The notes under the pieces are model-generated. The model searched no databases. It was not told the DNA's origin and was given only the letters and a program-made list of their open reading frames with translations. Source: Nothopassalora personata (lineage: Eukaryota; Ascomycota; Dothideomycetes; Mycosphaerellales; Mycosphaerellaceae). From it: a stretch of DNA of 64,000 bases. Each line of letters opens with the position of its first letter. The stretch's first letter is position 1. Where the stretch lies: the NCBI GenBank assembly GCA_033816765.1, contig CM066295.1, positions 2,852,001-2,916,000 on the forward strand, given 5' to 3'. A program made the translations under genes and the position numbers. Of this stretch, positions 1 to 10,672 are shown piece after piece.

Positions 1-1443
1 CGACACCGATGGTTTTCCGATTGTATTTAGGATTTTGACCAGAGAAGTAGAAGTAGTATTTGCTATCCCGTTCTATGATGGTAGGGGCCCAGGCATTCCC
101 ACTTGCCCATGGGACATTGCCGGCAGTGCCGTTTAGGGTGAGGAGGGGTTCGGTGGATCGCTCCCAGTGAATGAGGTTTGAAGATTTCCATACATAGAAT
201 TGGTTACCGCCCCAGCCAGGGGTGCCTAATGAGGTCAATGGCTGCAATCAACGGGTCATCATGCATCACCTAGCTTACCGTCAGTCGTTGGGTAGATATA
301 GTAATCACAACCAAACACGGCAATGTTGGGGTCCGCGTATAGGCCAGGAATCAACTCACTGCGCTTGATCAGGGCTCCATTGTCCCGAACCTTTAGCTTA
401 GAGGTGGTCAATCGACGCAGTTCAGCTGCTGTCACTGGGAGAACAGTGCCGTGTCGTGGGCATGATGGCAACGTGTAGTTAGTAGAGACTGTCCAGTTGG
501 GTTTGGCAATATCAGCAGTCTCAAGTGGGATGTAGCCACGGCCTCCGTATTCATCAACGAATAGGTAGAACTTGTCACCGTTCGCATCGCCAGGGTTAGA
601 CTTGAAAGAAGTTGGTCCTTCAACCGCCTTGGTGCCGGCTTTCTTGCCTATGCAAGTGGCAACGGTGGTCCATCCGTTCAGCTGAGCGAGCAGATCCTGC
701 GAAGATTCCTGGATGATATCGGTGCAGCCGGTAGCGCCACCTTCGTCCTTGGTGAAGCGGTAATATGTGCCTTCAACCTCAATAACGGTGGAATCGATGC
801 GGGATTTGCCAGAATCCTGCCAGATCTTTGCATCGCTGAATGTCTTGAAGTCTTGAGTAGTGGCATACAACATGCGCTCGTAAGTTGTCCCGTTACGATT
901 GGTAGCTTTATCGTCGTAGAGCTCTGACGCCCAATAGACAACGTACTCGCTGGTCTCGGTGTCATAGAATGCCTCGGGCGCCCAAGTGTTGCCAGCATCT
1001 TCAGGAGAGACAAGAACATGGCGTTGCTCAGACCAGGTCACTAGATCGTTGCTCTCCCACACTTCCAGGTATCGACTGCCATTCTTCACCGAATCGGCCC
1101 ATGATGTGCCAGAACCAATGGAAAGATCCGTCGCAAGCAGCCAGAAAGTGTTACCATCGTGAGAACGCATGATGAAAGGATCGCGGAGTCCCTTGGTGCC
1201 TTTATTGGATGACAGAACTGGCTTGCCGCCGTTGAGCTCTTTCCAGTCTAATGCATTGTTGCCGTTACTGGCGGCAAAGTAGATTTTCTCCCCTTCGATG
1301 GTATTGCCGGTGAAATATACGAATAGGTACCCCTCGTACCCAGTGGCTCGTGCTACATGTCTAGCAGCATCGTTGTCCAGTGACACTGCGCAGACAGAGA
1401 CTGCAGCCAAAGTCGCCAGGGCCTTGAGAGTGAATGTCAACAT
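1..1443 (-). CDS. Secreted tandem GH43 glycosidase (3' partial)
   Basis: Likely an extracellular arabinan/xylan-degrading glycoside hydrolase of family GH43 (five-bladed propeller). Two exons are visible: 279..1443 and 1..225 (continuing past the left edge), joined by a 53-nt intron with GTAAGC donor and TTAG acceptor. The splice restores the typical reading TDG-TPGWGG. The start at 1443 gives a hydrophobic leader (MLTFTLKALATLAAVSVCAV), a signal peptide; the open frame above it lacks one. Residues about 35-370 form one GH43-like module with RDPF (general-base Asp), NTWAPE, an Asp in IDSTVI and VEGPT (acid Glu). A second module starts at about residue 385 with GLYADPN, then GWGGNQFYVWKSS and GNAWAPT. 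Two modules in one chain is the notable point. The exact GH43 subfamily and substrate cannot be told from sequence. The C-terminus lies outside the window. Confidence 0.88.
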
Positions 1444-2210
1444 GATTGTAGCTTTTCGGGGGGGGGGGTTCGAGTTTTCGAAAAATTCGGGCACGAGCAC
1501 GTCACTCTTTAAATGACCCCTTTACGCCAAAGGATAGGCAATGAACGTGTCTCGGATATAGCATCGTCACATCGTCATTTACGAAGTACTGTATGTGGAG
1601 GAGCATACCTCCTCATGCCGGGAAATGTTTGGTTCGGACTTGCGTTGCTTCGAAGCACTTGGCCCTCTCCCTTAGAGTGCCGATTGCATGTGATTGGATT
1701 CAAAGAAAGCACGGATAGCTACAGGCTATGGCAAGGATCATATTTACCACTGCTAGCGTAGATTTTCCGACTGACTCTAGATATTGATATAACTCTGTAT
1801 CCGACATTCGAGAGTTGTCGTCGCCTTCACTGTTGAGGAAACACGAGGTATCCGAGGTTTCGAAATTTCTCCACCTCCCTAAAAGAGAAAGAGGTGGTGC
1901 AGCTTTGCCGAAGAACCCCGGCAACCCGGATATGTTATCATATGTAACCACTTCATCCGCCTGCTCCGCGGGTAAAGTGACAAGCAATTCGCCGGTTTGT
2001 TTAGACCTCGACACCGTCGCACTCGCGTTGTCGATCCCTAGTCCTTAATCTCGCAATTGCAGGTACGATGTATTACTTCTAGACACTGCTAGTCACCAGC
2101 ACAGTACTAGGGCCTTAATCCTAGCACATCAGTTAATATATAATACCATTCGATAATGCGTCTACGTCGTGTATTAGTTAGTCCACCTGTTCCAAAATCT
2201 TACCGACACT
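1444..2210. promoter_or_regulatory. Divergent intergenic region, GH43 gene / small secreted protein gene
   Basis: This is the shared upstream region of two outward-facing secreted-protein genes. A run of 11 G (11 C on the GH43 sense strand) lies at 1458-1468, only 15-25 nt before the GH43 ATG. A TATA-like AT stretch (TTAATATATAATAC, about 2132-2146) lies some 70 nt before the small secreted protein ATG and is a reasonable core promoter. The last 150 nt are rich in TpA and CTAG words, like the relic DNA further right. I see no coding sequence. Confidence 0.4.
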
Positions 2211-2546
2211 ATGCGCAGCTACATTCTCTTCCTCTCCATTACCCTTAGCCAAGTATATCTATCAGCGGCGGACTGGTTCGAGTGCGACGGCCGGGACTAC
2301 AAACCTGGAACCGGCACCTGCGATGGAATCCCAAATGCAACAGGGGGCCTGTTGTGTGTAAGTCTGAACTCTCTCCTTACAGCGACTAGGTCGTCTCTAA
2401 TGTTTCCCTTGTAGTGTCAAAGTGATACGGAGGGAGACTTCAAATACCCAAGGCAAGGCGAGAGGCCGCGCGGCAGTACCAATTGTTTCAGCAACAACAA
2501 TTCCACGAATGGATATCTCGGATTTGTTGCTTGCGCACTTGCCTGA
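2211..2546 (+). CDS. Small secreted cysteine-rich protein (candidate effector), spliced
   Basis: A 92-residue protein assembled from two exons, 2211..2357 and 2415..2546, around a 57-nt intron (GTAAGT...TTGTAG, phase 0). No family is recognised. The N-terminus MRSYILFLSITLSQVYLSAA is a clear signal peptide. The mature chain is about 72 residues and contains six cysteines (ECD, TCD, LLC before the intron; CQS, NCF, ACA after it), consistent with three disulfides, plus possible N-glycosylation sites (NAT, NST). Size, secretion signal and even cysteine number fit the usual description of fungal apoplastic effectors or antimicrobial peptides; that role is inference. A TATA-like element lies about 70 nt upstream. 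The gene stands alone between TpA-rich relic segments. Confidence rests on both exons staying open and on the consensus splice sites. Confidence 0.68.
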
Positions 2547-3922
2547 GTCCGCACGCTAGCCTCGTGTCGTGATCCGCCGGCCTTTGTGTCGCCATGCACG
2601 ATGCTGCCGTTCCCATTTGCTGCAGTAACGGTCTCGGATTTCGGTGTCGGCACAACTTGCTCCGGCACTAGTTAGTTACATACACTCATATGTTATCATT
2701 ACTAATAAAAGCCTATATTCATGCTCAAACGCACGCACTGAGAACGTAATAGTCATATAAGTCTAGAGATTATTCGCTACGCTGTGGTAAGCTATATTAG
2801 GGCCGTTTTATATGACCACAGAACATATCTACTATAACGATCTAACGGAATATTGACTAGTAGTACACTAATATTAGCCGACGACTACGGATGTCGTTAC
2901 TAATAATATCCGCGATATCCGCGACCTCCGCCGCTAACGAAGGTATCCCCTAAGTGGAGACTTTAGTATACTTACTAGCGGATTAGTATAAGTTTATCTA
3001 TGACCCTGTATCAGTAGTACAAGTTCTCATTTATGAGGCCTGTGAAGCGCTTCGTGGTCTAGAATAGCAAGGCTCATTTTGAACAACCAGTGCCAAATGT
3101 GGTCCTCAATATTAATTCTCAATTGCCACGACCGAGCGGGAACCCCATCGGACGAAGATGCTACCGCCTTTGACTGTAGACTATTCTTGTCATACCTTCG
3201 TGGTGCTCGTCAGGCAAAGGGTCAGGGTCTTGGGGGTTTGAAGACTTGGTGATGGAGGAGCTCTCGCGGTTCTAGGAATCGCCACCCGTGATTACGGCGG
3301 CTCTACGTGGAAACGCATTGTCAGTCCAAGACCGAAAGCAAATTTCTAGCGATGAAGTGCGGCATCAGGAACCCTGCGAGATTCCAGGATAGCTGGTCCT
3401 GGGGGCAGACTTGCGTTGCACCGCCTCAAGGAGTGGGTGACAACTCCTCGTGTTGTGAATCGAGACGTTCTCGACACTCGTGGGCTTAGTAGCAGCTGCA
3501 TCTTATTACGAAACACTACAGTCCTTCAATTTCTCCATAATATCGTGCCCTTAGTGATTCATAGCCATAGCCCTCACCATGTACGAAGTTGCTGGTCCTG
3601 AAACAAAAGGCGAAGACGGTGTTGATGCATGGTGAATGCTTAGCGTGACGAATACTAGCTTCGGCAGGATCGGAGCCTATGAGTACGACATGGTCCCAAG
3701 AATATTGCGTGGTCACCAAAGTCATGCATGTCATGTATGGTACCATGGTGGAGGATGTTTGCAGATTCCATGAGCAGTTTAGTATCAGATACTACACTGA
3801 TCATGATACTACACTGCTCAAGTCTCAGTTGTCGGCAAGGTCCATCATCGTCATCATTATATCATCCCTCATGATCGTTCATCTTCGATAGCAGCTCCTT
3901 TTCACACTGCACGCTGCTCCAT
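2547..3922. other. Long gene-free stretch with TpA-rich relic
   Basis: I find no convincing gene here. About 2690-3010 is rich in TpA words (TAGTAG, TATTAG, ACTAGTA), as expected of old RIP-mutated repeat DNA, although no family can be named. The rest has ordinary composition. A small duplicated word GATACTACACT(G) occurs twice near 3788-3825. The open frames are short and have no domain or signal peptide. Confidence 0.5.
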
Positions 3923-5214
3923 CTATCGTCCGGATCCATTGTACGCGAGATTATTCGGGCTCCCAGCACCTGCATTGGTAAGAACATTCTTCGTAGCAAG
4001 AGCTCTAAGACGATCCCCAAGCGCAGCAGGGGTACGTGGACCTTCCAAGCCGATGATGTATGCCGCCAAGCCAGCAACATGAGGGCAGGCCATGGAGGTG
4101 CCGGAAAGAGTTCGTGCACCGGAATTGCCAACGTTGCTAGCACTGCATCACGAGATGTTAGCACATCAGAAATCGAAGAAAGGCTGCGCATTTACTCACG
4201 ACACAACATCAACACCAGCAGCAAAAATATCCACAACCGGCCCGAAATTCGAAAACTCCGCACGAGCATCATTCCTATCAATGGCGCCAACCGTGAAGAC
4301 CGTCGGCTCAGAAGCTGGAGACGTCTCTCGAGCATCGGCATTGTCATTACCGGCAGCCACCACTGTGAAAACGCCAGCACGCACTGCTGCTGCGACAGCA
4401 TCGTTGGTCATTTGTGAGAAGCCACCGCCAAGAGACATGGAGAGGACAGATCTGTTGATGCGGTTGTTTTGGCGGGCGTTATTGACGGACCAGTCGATAC
4501 CGGCGAGGACGGCGGAGTTCAGGCCTGTGCCGAGGGCTCCTAGTACCTTGACGCCGATAATGTTGGCGCGCTTGCTTACGCCGTAGGTAGAGCCGGCGAC
4601 TGTACCAGCACAGTGTGTGCCGTGTCTGGGATGTGTCAGCTTTTCGATATCGGCACAGATGACCATGTTTGCTTCACGTACCCATTGAAATCTCCATTGG
4701 GCTCTAAGAGGGCGAAGTTACCACCGTGAGCTGCGCGACCACCAAACTCGTTGTGGGCAATGTTGACACCAGTATCGATGACATAAACGAAAGACCCTGC
4801 TCCTGCAGTGCTGTCGTAGTTGTACGTATTGCCTCCGCGTGCTCGCTGGCCGATGCGGACGAGGCCGTACTCAGCCGGAGTCTGCGTGACTAAGGCGCGC
4901 TTTTCCAATGGAGCCGAGACGAAGACTGTGGTGTCTGGCTCGATACTCCTGATCGATGCGACGTTGGCGACCAGGTCGACAAGGCTCTCGTCTCCGTCGA
5001 ACGCGAATCCTCTGAAGCTGCCGATGTTGTATTGATGCTTCGCTTGTACTCCAGTGACCAAGCGGACTGCACTCAGCACAGTCGAAAGAGGGCTGTTGTC
5101 ATCGACACGTGCGATCCAGGATCCGGCGACGGTGCCGGCTGTTTGACGCTTGTCGACTGTTGCTGCAGCGAGTACTGCTGGCACTGCGAGCAGAAGGTTG
5201 AGAAACGAGTGCAT
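3923..5214 (-). CDS. Secreted subtilisin-like serine protease (proteinase K family, S8A)
   Basis: An extracellular endopeptidase of the proteinase K type, 392 residues, in three exons: 4682..5214, 4200..4625 and 3923..4142. Introns of 56 and 57 nt have consensus sites, and splicing restores NGHGTHC and the run into GTSMACPH. Order: signal peptide ([17 protein letters not shown]), an I9-type inhibitory propeptide (about 25-110), then the catalytic domain. The triad is visible: Asp147 in VIDTGVN, His179 in GHGTHCAGT, Ser336 in [11 protein letters not shown]. The oxyanion Asn is in AAGNDN. The propeptide is probably removed near the EKRALVTQ stretch, about residues 104-111. The length is normal for the family and the gene appears intact. 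Typical roles are nutrient proteolysis or host-protein degradation; which applies here is unknown. Confidence 0.93.
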
Positions 5215-5771
5215 CTTGGGAGTGGTTGTGCACGAAAGAGCTCTGCTCGACGATGGCTGATTCGTCTCCTTGGAGCAAGATCGTTATCTATATAGACAGC
5301 CACAACCTGTACTGCGAATTGACATTGTGCGATCGCAAACAGGCCACGCGTCGACTTCTATAGTAGTTGCAGCGCATTGTTTGAGCTGTGTTGGACACCG
5401 AGGACCATGGCTCGGTGGTTGCCGTAGATGAAGCGTGCAGTATAGCTCAGCAAGAGCAGATCGTACCGCGTTTCGGCAGGAGCTAAGCCATTTCACGAAT
5501 GCCAAGTTCAGGCTTGATCTTCTTTAGCGAGTAACGTCGCCAAACCACGTCCTTGGAAGGTACCTTCGCAATGCGCATTGTCTGGGCAGTACAGAGATTG
5601 TGTGCTGCAGAAGTTTCAAGTAAGGGTCCAGAAGATCCTGTGAGGCGTATAGTCAGCCACAAGTCTGCCTTGGTAGCGGGCACATTCTTGGCAGGTGAAG
5701 GTACCGAGGAACTCTCTTGTGGTCTGTATGACAACGTCGGCGCTACCGACAGAGGACAAGTGCTTAGAGTA
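5215..5771. other. Intergenic between protease start and DBR1 end
   Basis: It holds the protease promoter on its left side and presumably the 3' untranslated region of the debranching-enzyme gene on its right. The open frames here are shadows without a recognisable domain. Confidence 0.5.
5284..5295 (-). promoter_or_regulatory. TATA-like box of the protease gene
   Basis: On the minus strand the sequence CTATATAGATAA lies about 70-80 nt before the protease ATG at 5214, a usual position for a fungal TATA element. No other strong AT block lies between it and the start codon. Confidence 0.4.
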
Positions 5772-7568
5772 TCACCCTCCTCTGCCACGTCCACGCCCTC
5801 TACCTCCACCCCCTCTTCTTCGTCCACCACGACCACCGCGCCCATCTCTTCCACGACCTCGTACAAAGCCTCCTCGGGCATTAAAGCCACCTTGCATGTG
5901 CATCTCCGGCTCCGGCCTGGGTCCAGCAGCTAGTCGCTCGTTGATTTCCTCGTCGCTGATTTCATGTGTGTTCGGTATCTGCAGCATCTGGCAAAAGTGT
6001 GCTGTTTGGGGGTTAGGGTACTCGCGAACTTGCTGATACTGTGGATGCTGGAAGTTGCCGCCATCGTAGACGGGTGCAAGGACCTCGAAATTCTCCGGGA
6101 TGACGAGATCAGAGTCTTTGATATTCTCGTCTGCCCATTTACGCTGTCCCTCGATCAGATCACGGTACTCTGCTTGGCTCTTTGCCTGAGGCGCGCGGGC
6201 ATCCGTGTCGCCAAAAGCTGTCGGTTCGCTCAGCGCGAATGCCCGAGTGATGGCCAGCCATTCCCGATCGTACTCAAGCTTGAGCGGGCGACGTGAATCG
6301 ACGTCCCATTCCGTCGGAATAGAGAGGAGTTGTAAGAAATGTCGGTTAGGTAAGCACTTGTCGAGCGCAAGAAAGCTAGTCTCCGAATTGGTTATCGCAG
6401 GGGGATGCTCCACCAGCTCAGGTGCTTTGCGTGGAGCAAATGAAGCTGGCAGGGCAGCACGAGCATCTTCGAGCGCAGGGGACGCTTCTGGCGCTGCGCA
6501 CTTCGACGAGCTGGCGCCGTTGGTCTGTTGCACAGTGCTTGGCGCATCATCCCTGTCGAGCTCCAGATCTATCTCCTCCGCGTTTGTGGGAGCTGTTGTA
6601 ACGGCTACTGCCGGTGTCGTAGTAAGTTCCTGTTTGGCTTCGCTCGGCAGGGCGATATCTTCGTCGTCGTCCATATCCAGATCGATTTCGTCTGTGTTCT
6701 TTGGGGGCTCTTTCATCGCGTCGCCGTCGACATCGTCGTCCAGATCAATCTCATCCGCGTTCGATGAACCATCAGCTGCACCATGCACAGCAGGCATCTC
6801 CTTCTGACCCCCCTGCGCTCCCTCATGCGCTAACTTCGCCACATACTTGCAGTGCAAATGCGCACTGAACCAATACCTCGGCCTCAACCTCTCCAAGACC
6901 TGCTTCGCAGCCACACTACCCAGCCTCCCACTCCTCGCATCCTCCTCAAAATGCTTCTTGAATCGGAACAATTGCTTCCAATTTCCCCTCCACTCCACTC
7001 CTTGCGGCCAATCATGACTAACCCCCACATCGACCTGCGTTCTCACCTGCAACAACTTCCGCACATCCATCTCCCGCACGTGATATACACTCCTCATATC
7101 ACTCTCATTGTACGGTAACCTCTCGAAATGCGGCTTCCGATAATCAAACCCCTTCCAGATCCCGCTCAGACCCGCGATCCGCAAGTCTCCCAGCCGCAAT
7201 ACATTAGCAGCACCCATGTAGTAAATGTTCGGCGCCACCCAGCCACCGTAGTACAGCTCGAAGAGGTAGTTTGACGCTTCGTGGTTCCCGCCGACGAATA
7301 TTGTCAAGTAGGGTGCAGTGCGTTGGCCAGAGTAGTATTCGTGAAAGTCGCACATTTCGCGGTATTTGGCGGGCATTGAGACGCAGTTGAGGTCGAAGGC
7401 GTTGCGGACTGATTGGAAGTCGCCACCAATGATGAGGAGGTCTACTCCTGGCCAATGTTTCTGCTTGCATGCTTCTGTTATCGAGGCGTAGATTGTGTGG
7501 AGTGTACCGTGGCCGCAGCCTTCGATGGCGAGGCGGATGCCGTTGTGGTCTTCGAGTTGGTGGGACAT
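5772..7568 (-). CDS. DBR1: RNA lariat debranching enzyme
   Basis: Hydrolyses the 2'-5' branch of excised intron lariats in the nucleus. Single exon, 598 residues. The start at 7568 (MSHQLEDHN) begins just before the first phosphoesterase motif, as in the family. Metallophosphoesterase signatures in order: GCGHG (about 17-21), GGDFQ, GGNHEA, SHDWP and SAHLHC. The C-terminal Dbr1 domain follows after a long acidic low-complexity insert containing repeated EIDLD-type motifs (residues about 285-375). The tail is a glycine/arginine-rich RGG-like stretch (last about 35 residues) probably involved in RNA binding. The acidic insert makes it longer than yeast Dbr1. No intron is needed. Family assignment is firm. 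Confidence 0.95.
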   Translation of the reverse strand: MSHQLEDHNGIRLAIEGCGHGTLHTIYASITEACKQKHWPGVDLLIIGGDFQSVRNAFDLNCVSMPAKYREMCDFHEYYSGQRTAPYLTIFVGGNHEASNYLFELYYGGWVAPNIYYMGAANVLRLGDLRIAGLSGIWKGFDYRKPHFERLPYNESDMRSVYHVREMDVRKLLQVRTQVDVGVSHDWPQGVEWRGNWKQLFRFKKHFEEDARSGRLGSVAAKQVLERLRPRYWFSAHLHCKYVAKLAHEGAQGGQKEMPAVHGAADGSSNADEIDLDDDVDGDAMKEPPKNTDEIDLDMDDDEDIALPSEAKQELTTTPAVAVTTAPTNAEEIDLELDRDDAPSTVQQTNGASSSKCAAPEASPALEDARAALPASFAPRKAPELVEHPPAITNSETSFLALDKCLPNRHFLQLLSIPTEWDVDSRRPLKLEYDREWLAITRAFALSEPTAFGDTDARAPQAKSQAEYRDLIEGQRKWADENIKDSDLVIPENFEVLAPVYDGGNFQHPQYQQVREYPNPQTAHFCQMLQIPNTHEISDEEINERLAAGPRPEPEMHMQGGFNARGGFVRGRGRDGRGGRGGRRRGGGGRGRGRGRGG

Positions 7569-7992
7569 GGTTGGTGTTTGTTGTTTTGATTTTGGTGAGA
7601 ATGTTTCTTTCACGTGTCCATTTTTGATTACACGACGTGACACACTGCTGTTGTAGTTCAGTCCTTTTCTTGCGCCTTCTCGTGATAGCAGTCAGGCAGG
7701 CGCAAATTGTTTGTTGTTCAAGGTTGTCGCATTTCCAAAACCGATTAAAACTTGACAGATTTGCGTTAGAAGTATGTTGCGGAGTGTGCACAGTCGCATC
7801 TAGTGCACAGCCCAATGAAATCTAACTGTTGTTTAGGCGCCACCAGTAATATTTGACCGCTCAGGCCTAAGTTTGGTGGACTCTAGCGCCGGTCTTTTCC
7901 AAGCGAATCACAGGCCCCTGTCCGAAGACTACATCGGTTCCCATTCTTGAGCCGCTACCATCTTCTTAACAACATTCACATCAGCCTTCACC
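7569..7992. other. Divergent intergenic region, DBR1 / small basic protein gene
   Basis: Promoter-sized gap between two outward-facing genes. No RNA gene, repeat or strong motif stands out. Confidence 0.4.
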
Positions 7993-8430
7993 ATGTCCTA
8001 CAACGCCATGATGCGCGACAAAAACCGCGTGACAAAAAGACGCAAGTCTACGCCATCAACATCTGCCCAGTCGATACCAGATATGGCGGACTTCGATGAT
8101 GAACTCCTTCTGATCGTAAGAAGGAAGCAAGTATCCCGTGTACATGAATGCATAGCCTAACGGTCGTCTCAGCTTCTACGCAACATGAGAAACGCAGCAG
8201 CAACATTCGGTGAAGGCACGCCTCCTTATGAGAATATTCGGAAAGTGGTCGAAGATCATCTCAATGACATGAAACGCAAAGGCAAGACTACGAATATTGC
8301 CAAGACGAGGCAGAAGCTTCGAAATACAGGACGTCTTCAGCATTCGACGAAGCGAGAGAAAGATCCTGCGGAGACTGTGTCTACGCCCATGGCGACCCTT
8401 ACTATACGACCCAAGCCGGCCAACTCATGA
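7993..8430 (+). CDS. Small basic hypothetical protein, spliced
   Basis: A predicted 126-residue lysine/arginine-rich protein from exons 7993..8115 and 8173..8430, with a 57-nt intron (GTAAGA...CTCAG, phase 0). I do not recognise the family. It begins MSYNAMMRDKNRVTKRRKS, has an acidic patch (DFDDELLL) and then a long amphipathic basic section (RKVVEDHLNDMKRKGK), suggesting a soluble, possibly nuclear protein. It lies divergently to DBR1 and tail-to-tail with the TBF1-like gene. The 3' part is uncertain: another frame is open from about 8270 to a possible donor at about 8441, so an extra intron or a different last exon is possible. Confidence 0.5.
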
Positions 8431-8588
8431 CCAAGGTATGCCTCAACTCCGTCTTCGCAAAGTAAACTCAAACGGTATCACTGATTGACGTATAGCTACG
8501 TTGTTGCTCTGTTCGCCAAACCGATCTGTCATACGCGCTGCATCGCAGCACAACACTCAAGGGACTCTCTGCTTGCCGAGGACTGCAC

Positions 8589-10672
8589 CTAGCGTTTGCC
8601 CTTCTTCGAAGCCCGCCCCGACCTCGTGGTCGACTCGTTTTCCAAGCCCGGGTCCACTCCATCGCCATCACCATCCTCATCTTGGCCGCCCGCCGCATCA
8701 TTCGTGGATCCCCCTTCCATCAAGCCTAGAGCGGCTCTTGCTCGAGCGCCACCTCGCTTCCTCAGCTCACCAGTGACGCCACGCAGGGATGGCGGCACTT
8801 CCTTGCCGGTCTTGAGGTACCATAACTTCAGATTGCGAGCCTTGTCCTTGAGCTGGACTTGGTTGCGGTCCTTGAGAACTTCACTGACGGAGCCACCACG
8901 ACCATAAAGCGCCAGAATTTGTGACCAATGCGGACCGTTGACACGTTCGAGACCAGCAAGCAGTGCGTCTTCTTCTGGCTTTGTCCAAGGTTGTCGAATC
9001 GTTGACGCTGCCGGTGCTGATCTGTTGGCGGAGCCGCTCGATTTGTTGCCAATTGACGAGGTTGCAGGTATGGCAACGTTTGCAGCGCCATTAGGGGCGG
9101 GATCTTGAGCACCACCTTTGGGCACGCCACCAGCTTGCGATCGTACAGGCATGTTCATGATTCCGTCAACGTTCTTGGATATGCAGGAAGCGAACTCACG
9201 GACGAAGTCATTCCACTGGTACTTCTTGGGCAGCTCTTTCAAAGCTTCATCCGAAGATGGCTCGGCGAGAAGGTAGCTCTTCCGGGCTCTACTCCGATCG
9301 ATAAAGTCTTGCTCGCTAGGCGACAAACTCGGTGCGTCCGGATGCCTGGTGAGAATCTGTGCGTCAAGATCGGGTGGGAACAGCTCGTCCAACATTGCTT
9401 CAGGGCTGCCATCACTGTTCATTAATGCTGAAATGTAAATTTGTGTCTTCAGCTCCAGGTAGATTGCGCCCTGCCACTTAAGCAGACGATGGCCCAGAGG
9501 TACGAATGTCTCCATGAAGAACTCGTTGAGATGGAAGAAGCTGACATCGTGGGCACCTAGTATGCTGGAGATGAAGGTGGCGATGTTGGCTTTTCGGATG
9601 ATCTCCTGCTGGTTAGGCTGGAACATCTGTATGGCGATGGCGTCGATGAAGGGCGTCTCTCTGCTGTAAACCTTTCGTGTTTGATCAAAGAGGCTCTTCA
9701 AGGTCTTATATGCCTGGCTATCCTCGTTGTCTGCTCCTCGCATGAGGTCTTGAATCTGAGGAAAGCTTGCCTTTGAAATGGTGTGTATGAGCTGGGTTGC
9801 CTGGATCCATGTCAGTACCATCCAGTACAAGCATAACCTGAGCAACATACGAGATTGTCCAATATGGGTAGGCTTTGAATCTTCAAGTGCATGCTCGCGT
9901 CATCAAAGTAGTAGGCAGACGACTTGGCGGCCTCCCGCTGAGCCAGGGCTGCCGTAGCGCTGGGTTGAGTATACGATGCATACTGCGAGGCATATTCAAC
10001 ATCTTGATAATTGAAGGCAGTGGCGCCGTCGACACCATCGGCCGCGTCGCCAACATTTGCCTTGGCTGGAGGGAAAAACGGCATGCTAGCGGTGGGAGCT
10101 TGTCCATTTACGGAGTATCCCACAGAAGTCTCAGCATAGGCCTGAGTGGTAGCGGGTGCCCAACTCGTGTTGTAGCCAGCAGTAGTGGAATTGTCCTGGG
10201 CGTAAAAGTACGGCTGTTGCTGGCAAGTTGCAAGATCGGGATACGTAGAGGTGTCCGAAGCCTGCCAGCACGTGCCCTCTGTGGTGCTCAGGGCTCCTCT
10301 TGCTGCGGCCGGGTCGCTGAAATCTGCTTGGCCGGTACTCAAAGAGGCTCCTTCTTGCCCTGAAACATATGATTGCGATGGCTGATCCTGTGCGTCTTCG
10401 TCCCACTGCTCGTAGGCCTCCGGATTGGTTGGCGCCGCATCGCTTGAGACATTCTCAACACGGCGTCTTTTGGTCAGACGGTCACCACGGCGGCCACCTC
10501 TTGCAGGGTCTCCATCCTGCATGACTCCCGGTCCTGGAGGGCCACCGTAGCGGTACGATGACACGACTGCGGGCAAGGCAATCAGCATACAAAGTCCTCA
10601 TCAAGGGCAGATGGCGTGACATGTCAACGCATGCTGGTCTCGTCGACGCGGCACATGCTTCTTACCTTCCAT
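8589..10672 (-). CDS. tbf1: TBF1/TRF-like telobox Myb protein
   Basis: Likely binds TTAGGG-type repeats at telomeres and/or promoters. Predicted 644 residues from three exons: a 7-nt first exon 10666..10672 (ATG GAA G), then 9851..10566 and 8589..9800. Introns are 99 and 50 nt with consensus borders. The micro-exon is chosen because an unusually good donor (GTAAGA) directly follows ATG GAA G, and the acceptor CCCGCAG joins it in frame to VVSSYRYGG. The N-terminus is Gln/Ser/Tyr-rich and disordered. The middle (about 242-400) matches the fungal TRF dimerisation region. Near the C-terminus is a single Myb repeat (RQPWTKPEEDALLAGLERV) ending in the telobox-like KDKARNLKLWYLKTG. The tail is acidic, then basic (KKGKR). 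Confidence 0.85.

Noticed and set aside
6003..6016. Telomere-like GGGTTAGGGT word
   Set aside because: A single copy inside the DBR1 coding sequence, not an array.
5772..6040. Separate plus-strand Ser/Pro-rich protein overlapping DBR1
   Set aside because: It is the complement of the RGG-like tail of DBR1; repetitive codons keep several frames open.
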